DNA of 64,000 nucleotides from assembly GCF_026241095.1 (NCBI RefSeq), contig NZ_JAPFGB010000002.1, forward strand, positions 241,833-305,832, given 5' to 3'. Below, piece after piece: positions 59,548 through 64,000 of the stretch; position 1 is the stretch's first letter, and every line of letters starts with the position of its first letter. The DNA is from Saccharopolyspora sp. NFXS83. Lineage in GTDB: Bacteria; Actinomycetota; Actinomycetes; Mycobacteriales; Pseudonocardiaceae. Below the pieces are notes generated by a model. The model saw only the letters and a list, made by a program, of their open reading frames with translations. It searched no databases and was not told where the DNA came from. Both the position numbers and the translations under genes were made by a program.

Positions 59548-60094
59548 GGTCGCCTCCGGAAATCCGCGCCGGTGGCCCGTGCGCGCTTCGGATCCGTTAT
59601 CGCACACCTCGAAGACTAGAGCGGCCCGCGAGAGCAGCCAAGGTCCGACCGGGGTCGCGGCGGGGAGCCGGGCAGGGTGATCGCCGACCGCTCCTCCGCC
59701 CTCGAAGAATCTCACGGCGAAACTGCTTCCAGAATTCGAATCAGGAGAGAGTCTTCCTTGCCCACGAAATCATAATGCGCCGCAAATTCAGCAGAAATGC
59801 ATTCCATTGGACCGGCAGAACCAACATTCATTGCACCGAACAGGCGTGATCATCGTCCGATCGCACGCAAAATTCGAACAAACCCGGACACTCCAGCGAA
59901 AAGATTCAAGAAGTCCGTTTCCGTCACGTTTTCCCATTTCAAAGACACTCCGAAGAAGACACTCCCCACGCCGGAATAATCGTGCTAACGTCCCGTATCG
60001 TCATCTCCGCACATCTGGAATGTGATCGAACGCGGGCGGCCGGAAAATCGATCCGGACGCAGCGAGACCACGTCCGCTATCTCAGCTCAGGTAC
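59548..60094. other. Long A+T-rich intergenic region
   Basis: 547 bp; from about 59700 to 60050 it is strikingly richer in A and T than the rest of the window, with runs such as AAATTCAGCAGAAATG. Two short plus-strand frames (59797-59979 and 59807-60025) overlap each other and lack ribosome sites, so I do not call them genes. It must carry the promoters for the divergent P450 fusion and chorismate lyase genes. A silencer or nucleoid-protein site is possible. Confidence 0.4.
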
Positions 60095-60688
60095 ATGAAA
60101 CTTCTGGACAACGCAGCTCCGGGCACGACCGAGAGCCCCTTCCAAATCCGTCGCGCCTCGACGGTTCCACCCGACACGGCGATGTTCTCCTCGCCGATCA
60201 CGAGAATGCTGCTCAGCAGCGACGGGCTGACCACGACCCTGCTGGAGTCGTGCACAGGGCGTCGAGTGCGCCTGCAGCACGCCGCCCACGCCACGGTCCC
60301 CGCCCGCTCCGCGCCGTCCGGGGCCGCCGGCCTGCTGGGCCTGGGGCCGGGCGACGAGCTGGTGGTCCGGCGTTCGACGCTGGTCACCGACGATGGCCGG
60401 GAGGTGTCGGCCAACCACGTGGTGGCGCGGATCGACCTCCCCGGCGCCGAATGCCTCACCGACCCGGCGACGCTGCTCGGCTCCGCGTTGCACGCCGCCG
60501 GAACCGGATTCCGGCGCACCGTGCTCGACGTGGGCCTGCGCGACTGGGACGGCTCGCCGGTGCGGCCCGCCGCGTTCAAGACCTACCTGCTCTGGCACCA
60601 CGACATCCCGGCCGTGGCCATCAGCGAACTGTTCAACCCGGAGATCATCCCCGCCGACCGCACCGCCGACCACGAGGCGATCCGGTGA
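60095..60688 (+). CDS. Chorismate pyruvate-lyase-like protein
   Basis: 197-residue protein of the chorismate lyase/DUF98 fold: ITRMLLSSDGLTTTLLES near the N-terminus, ELVVRRSTLVTDDGREVSAN in the middle, HVVARIDLPG and a C-terminal ISELFNPEII. These match UbiC-like enzymes that split chorismate into 4-hydroxybenzoate and pyruvate. Actinomycetes make menaquinone, so ubiquinone synthesis is not the purpose. The next gene, overlapping by 4 nt, hydroxylates 4-hydroxybenzoate. A UTRA-fold ligand-binding role is the alternative, but no DNA-binding domain is present. ATG 60095. Confidence 0.75.
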   Translation: MKLLDNAAPGTTESPFQIRRASTVPPDTAMFSSPITRMLLSSDGLTTTLLESCTGRRVRLQHAAHATVPARSAPSGAAGLLGLGPGDELVVRRSTLVTDDGREVSANHVVARIDLPGAECLTDPATLLGSALHAAGTGFRRTVLDVGLRDWDGSPVRPAAFKTYLLWHHDIPAVAISELFNPEIIPADRTADHEAIR

Positions 60689-61848
60689 GCCGCGTGCTGC
60701 GCACCACGGTCGCCATCGTCGGCGCGGGCCCGGCGGGGCTGGTGCTCGCGAACGTCCTGCACCGGGCCGGAATCGACGCCCTCGTGATCGAGCAGCGCTC
60801 CCGGGAAGAAGTGCGCGACCAGGCTCGCGCGGGGATGGTGGAGCACCGGGTCGTGGAGTACCTGCGGCGGTGGGGGCTGGCCGACCGGCTGCTCACCGAC
60901 GGCACCTGGCACGGCTGGTGCGACGTCGTGGTCTCCGGCGAACGGATCCGGCTGGACTACGCGGCGCACTCCGGGGGCGATCACCACTGCGTCTACCCCC
61001 AGCAGTTCCTGCTCCGCGACCTGCTCGCCGCGCTCGACGACGCCGATCGCACCCCGCGCTTCGACAGCGCCGTGCTGGACGTGGACCTCACGTCCGCGAC
61101 GCGGGCGCGACTGCGCTGCGCGGAGTTCGAAGTGGACGCCGACCGCGTGGTGGGGTGCGACGGCGCGCGCGGAGTCGTGTCCCGTTCGTTCCCGGGGAAT
61201 TCCGGCGTCCAGCGCCGGTACCCCTACGACTGGCTGACGATGCTCGCCGACCTCACCGCACCCGTCGGAGGAATCCGCTACGCCGTCCACGAACGCGGCT
61301 TCGCGGGCATGATGCCGAGAGCGGGCAGGCAGGGACGCCTGTACCTGGAGGTCCCCGCCGACGAGGACATGGCGCGCTGGCCGGCCGCGCGGGTGCGCGA
61401 AGAACTCGAGGTCCGGTTGGGCGAGGACGCCGGCATCGTCGACATCGGCGAACCCGGCGTCCTGCGGATGCGCAGCAGCATCGCGCGAACCTCCCGGCAC
61501 AAGCGGGCTTTCCTGGCCGGGGACGCGGCGCACGTCCTGACCCCGTCCGGTGCGAAGGGCATGAACCTCGCCATCGCCGACGCCGCGGACCTCGCCGACT
61601 CACTCATGCGGCTCTACCTGGACGACGACGCGACGGCCCTGGCCGGGTACGCCGACCGGAGGCGAACACAAGCACGGCACGCGCTCGGGTTCTCCGAAGA
61701 CCTCCTGCACCTGCTCCACCTCCCGCCGGACACCACCGACCCGGCGGCCGAGCTCCGCTCCCGCCGAGCCCGCGCCCACCGCCTCAGCTCCCCGACCCCG
61801 GAAGCGGAACGCTTCGCCCGCACCTACGTCGGCTCCGGAAAGCTGTGA
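60685..61848 (+). CDS. pobA: 4-hydroxybenzoate 3-monooxygenase
   Basis: 387-residue class A flavin hydroxylase. FAD motif VAIVGAGPAGLVLANVLHRA, VIEQRSREEVRDQARAG with GMVEHRVVEYL as in PobA, the DG motif DRVVGCDGARGVVSR and the second FAD motif FLAGDAAHVLTPSGAKGMNL. It converts 4-hydroxybenzoate to protocatechuate with NAD(P)H and O2. GTG 60685 overlaps the chorismate lyase stop (GTGA), so the pair should channel chorismate to protocatechuate. No beta-ketoadipate genes are nearby, so the product may be a building block rather than a catabolite. Confidence 0.85.
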   Translation: MSRVLRTTVAIVGAGPAGLVLANVLHRAGIDALVIEQRSREEVRDQARAGMVEHRVVEYLRRWGLADRLLTDGTWHGWCDVVVSGERIRLDYAAHSGGDHHCVYPQQFLLRDLLAALDDADRTPRFDSAVLDVDLTSATRARLRCAEFEVDADRVVGCDGARGVVSRSFPGNSGVQRRYPYDWLTMLADLTAPVGGIRYAVHERGFAGMMPRAGRQGRLYLEVPADEDMARWPAARVREELEVRLGEDAGIVDIGEPGVLRMRSSIARTSRHKRAFLAGDAAHVLTPSGAKGMNLAIADAADLADSLMRLYLDDDATALAGYADRRRTQARHALGFSEDLLHLLHLPPDTTDPAAELRSRRARAHRLSSPTPEAERFARTYVGSGKL

Positions 61849-61879
61849 ACCCGGGCATGGCGACCGGAATCGGCACCGG

Positions 61880-63163
61880 TCACCCACCGCAGGCGCGGTC
61901 CGTCCACTGGTGCCGAGGCAGTCCCGAGCGGATCCGGTCGAGGGAGCCCAGCAGCGAGTCCAGCTTGCTCGGGTCGCTCAGGTGCTCCAGCACCGCGCGC
62001 TGGAAGGCGTCCCGCATCGGCGACGGCATCAGGTCGGAACCGTCCAGGCACAACCGGTCCCCGCCGTCGGTGAGCACGGCGGCGATGCGGCGCCCGGACG
62101 GCGTGCGGTAGGCCGAGGCGGGCACGGCGGAGTTGGCCGAGAAGGAGTCGCCCGCGGCCCAGATCTCCTGCGCCCGCCTGGAAACCAGGAATCGGATCAG
62201 CTCGCGGGCCTGCGGGGTGTCGCGGAACATCCCGGCCACGTCGGCCGACACCTCCCAGGTCCCGGCGGAGCCGGGATGCTCGGGCGTGAAACCGGGGAAC
62301 CGGGCGAAGTCCGCCGCGGGCACGCCGCGCGCCGCGTACACCCCGCCCATGAACGAACCCTGGTGTTCCAACAGGCATTGCGGCGGGTCGGCGGACATCG
62401 GGCGCGACGCGTCCTGGAATTCCGTGAGCAGCGCGGCGATCCGCCCACCGCGCACCTGGCCGGAGTCGGCGAACTCCTGCCAGGTCTGCCAGGCCCGCCG
62501 GACCTGCGGCGAGGTCCACGGCAGTTCGCCCGCGATCCACTGGCGGTAGACCTCCGGGCCCGATTGCCGCAGCAGCAGGTCCTCGATCCAGTCCGTGCCG
62601 GGCCAGCCGGACGTGGCGGACGCGGACATGCCGACGCACCACGGCGCGGTGCCGGACTCGCGCAGCGAACGGCTCAGCTCGTCCAGGTCCGCGGCGTCGC
62701 GCGGCGGCGGGACACCAGGCGGGAACCAGACCATACTCTTGAGGCTCACGTGCACCGGCACCGCGCGGATCGGGCCGCCGCCGACGCGCGCCAGGTCCTG
62801 CCACTGGCGGCTGTGCTCCGCGGTCCAGCCTCGGTCCAGCACGTCGTCGAGCGGTTCGAGCCGGTCGCCGTAGCGCGGCAGGTCGCCGATGCTGGGCAGC
62901 ACCGCCACGTCCGGCGGCGTGCCGTCGCGCAACCCCGAGGACAGCACCTGCCCGAGCGCGCGGGTGCCCTGGAAGTCCACCCGGATCCCGGTCTGCGCGG
63001 TGAACTCGTCGAGCGCCCTGGTGAACTCGGTCTGCTCCCGGCCGGTCCACGGGCCGAGCACGGTCACGCTGCCCGCCGTGCCGGGAATCCGGCATCCGCT
63101 CAGCCCGGCCAGCAGCATCGCCAGGACCGAGCAGCAGACCGCCGCACGCGCTGTTCGCCTCAT
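61880..63163 (-). CDS. ABC-type extracellular solute-binding lipoprotein
   Basis: 427-residue family 1 solute-binding protein. Signal peptide CCSVLAMLLAGLSGC with lipobox LSGC. Body: VTVLGPWTGREQTEFTRALD, FTAQTGIRVDFQGTRALGQV, PPDVAVLPSIGDLPRY and LEHQGSFMGGVYAARG, as in sugar-binding ABC proteins. No ABC permease or ATPase genes are adjacent. Instead the ATG at 63163 overlaps the stop of an upstream membrane-protein gene by 4 nt. That pairing suggests a sensory or signalling role rather than simple transport (inference). Convergent with pobA. Confidence 0.8.
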   Translation of the reverse strand: MRRTARAAVCCSVLAMLLAGLSGCRIPGTAGSVTVLGPWTGREQTEFTRALDEFTAQTGIRVDFQGTRALGQVLSSGLRDGTPPDVAVLPSIGDLPRYGDRLEPLDDVLDRGWTAEHSRQWQDLARVGGGPIRAVPVHVSLKSMVWFPPGVPPPRDAADLDELSRSLRESGTAPWCVGMSASATSGWPGTDWIEDLLLRQSGPEVYRQWIAGELPWTSPQVRRAWQTWQEFADSGQVRGGRIAALLTEFQDASRPMSADPPQCLLEHQGSFMGGVYAARGVPAADFARFPGFTPEHPGSAGTWEVSADVAGMFRDTPQARELIRFLVSRRAQEIWAAGDSFSANSAVPASAYRTPSGRRIAAVLTDGGDRLCLDGSDLMPSPMRDAFQRAVLEHLSDPSKLDSLLGSLDRIRSGLPRHQWTDRACGG

Positions 63164-64000
63164 CGGGACCGGTACCTGTACTCGTCGATGCGGGCGGAGA
63201 AGCCGAGCTGCACCAGCAGCGCCGTCGCCACCGCCAGCACCGGGATGGTCCACAGCAGCGCGGCGTCCGCTCCGACCTCCACCGCGCCCGCGCCGGTGTC
63301 GACGGGGCCGGGGAACCGCGCCGCCCAGCGCTGCGCGGTGACCCCGCACGCGGCGAGATCGCGCGGGCACTGCTCGGTCAGCACGCGCAGCACCGCGTCC
63401 CGGTAGCCGAGGTCGTCGTGCCAAGTCCGCGTCGTCCACTGCTCGGCCAGCGGTTCCAAGCGGGCCCGCGTCACCAGGATCCGGGAGGCGACCTCGGCGA
63501 GTCCGGCCGCGCACGCCGTGGCCAGCACCAGCGGCGGGTTCAGCACCCGCCGGAACCGCCGCGCCAGCCGCACCTGCACGACCACCAGCAGCACCAGCAG
63601 CAACACCGCGGGCACCAGCCACAGCACGATCGTCGCCACCCGCGCTTCGGCGGCCCGCAGGTACTCGGCGCGCAGCACGTCGAGCTGGAACAGCACTCCC
63701 TCGCCGGGCCGGTCCAGCAGCAGCGTCGCGTTCCACAGGTAGGTGGTGCCCAGCGGGGAAGCCGGGTTCTCCCGGAAACCGGTGGCGGCCAGGTCCATCT
63801 CCGCCCCGTAGGAGGCGAGCAGGCCCTGCGCGACCTCCAGCCGGGACGGATCCACGTCCGGCAACCCGGTCTGGGCGACCTCGGTGAGGTGCCGTTGCGC
63901 GATGGCCAGCTGGGTGCGGTACTCCTCGCCCGGCCCGGCCAGCAGCACCTCGCCGGAGCGGATCCCGTCCACCGCTCCCCGGTGCGCGTCCACCAGCGCC
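63160..64000 (-). CDS. Membrane protein with extracytoplasmic domain, 5' part outside window
   Basis: 280 residues visible, open to the window edge (codons continue beyond 63993). A helical, probably extracytoplasmic segment (QLAIAQRHLTEVAQTGLPDV, then LDVLRAEYLRAAEARVA) is followed by TM ATIVLWLVPAVLLLVLLVVV, a basic loop RLARRFRRVLNP, and a second hydrophobic region VLATACAAGLAEVASRIL. A third, ALLWTIPVLAVATALLVQLG, ends in a basic tail. The Cys pair EQCPRDLAACG suggests a disulfide outside the cell. Coupled to the solute-binding lipoprotein, with which it may form a sensor. Family not recognised. Confidence 0.6.
   Translation of the reverse strand, partial: ALVDAHRGAVDGIRSGEVLLAGPGEEYRTQLAIAQRHLTEVAQTGLPDVDPSRLEVAQGLLASYGAEMDLAATGFRENPASPLGTTYLWNATLLLDRPGEGVLFQLDVLRAEYLRAAEARVATIVLWLVPAVLLLVLLVVVQVRLARRFRRVLNPPLVLATACAAGLAEVASRILVTRARLEPLAEQWTTRTWHDDLGYRDAVLRVLTEQCPRDLAACGVTAQRWAARFPGPVDTGAGAVEVGADAALLWTIPVLAVATALLVQLGFSARIDEYRYRSR

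Noticed and set aside
59797-60025. Two short plus-strand frames in the A+T-rich gap
   Set aside because: They overlap in different frames, have no ribosome sites and show no codon bias.

Overview
The window is about 72% G+C by eye, uses GTG and TTG starts freely, and carries F420/FMN luciferase-like oxidoreductases, a snapalysin protease, a DUF3558-type lipoprotein and many catabolic operons with one-component regulators. This fits a soil actinomycete, most likely Pseudonocardiaceae (Saccharopolyspora-like). That assignment is inference from gene content. I saw no tRNA, rRNA, CRISPR array, transposase or integrase.

Layout. 1-6.9 kb: a partial zinc alcohol dehydrogenase diverges from a polyol/sugar operon (SDR, FAD oxidase, FGGY kinase, SnoaL-like protein). 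The operon has a leader with a U-tailed terminator hairpin, and a GlpP-type antiterminator gene lies just beyond it; a luciferase-like oxidoreductase follows. 7.0-12.9 kb: a ferritin-like protein, a GMC oxidoreductase cut by an in-frame amber codon, an FAD-sorbitol-dehydrogenase-like subunit, and a receiver-thioredoxin-reductase fusion broken by two frameshifts. 13.0-16.4 kb: an F420-type oxidoreductase, then a translationally coupled trio: a 97-residue Asp/Gly repeat peptide, a JmjC-like cupin oxygenase and a sucrase/ferredoxin-like protein. The trio looks like an uncharacterised peptide-modification locus. 16.7-19.6 kb: snapalysin, methionine aminopeptidase with twin upstream palindromes, a small membrane protein and another luciferase-like enzyme.

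19.7-27.7 kb: a PucR-type regulator diverges from a six-gene catabolic operon (epimerase-like, EthD-like, FAH hydrolase, MFS transporter, alcohol dehydrogenase, MmsA-like aldehyde dehydrogenase). 27.7-37.5 kb: a probable N-heterocycle degradation region. On the minus strand a luciferase-like monooxygenase, two DUF1185 proteins and a hydrolase-aldehyde dehydrogenase fusion are linked by 4-nt overlaps. On the plus strand are an unknown protein, a SnoaL protein, a flavin reductase, an NCS1 permease and a degenerate, truncated RibB-RibA paralogue. A GntR regulator sits between the two arms. thyA and folA follow directly.

38.7-47.4 kb: an IclR regulator diverges from a lyase/aconitase-type dehydratase operon with an MHS symporter, an FAD dehydrogenase and a CoA ligase, suggesting breakdown of a branched dicarboxylic acid. 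47.5-55.9 kb: secreted TAP-like peptidase, DesK/DesR-like two-component pair, P450, aldo/keto reductase, lipoprotein and small membrane protein. 55.9-64 kb: an HpaB/HsaA-like flavin monooxygenase, a self-sufficient CYP116B-like P450-reductase fusion, a chorismate lyase-PobA pair that should make protocatechuate, and a solute-binding lipoprotein with a membrane partner running off the edge. A dispersed palindromic repeat family occupies several intergenic gaps.
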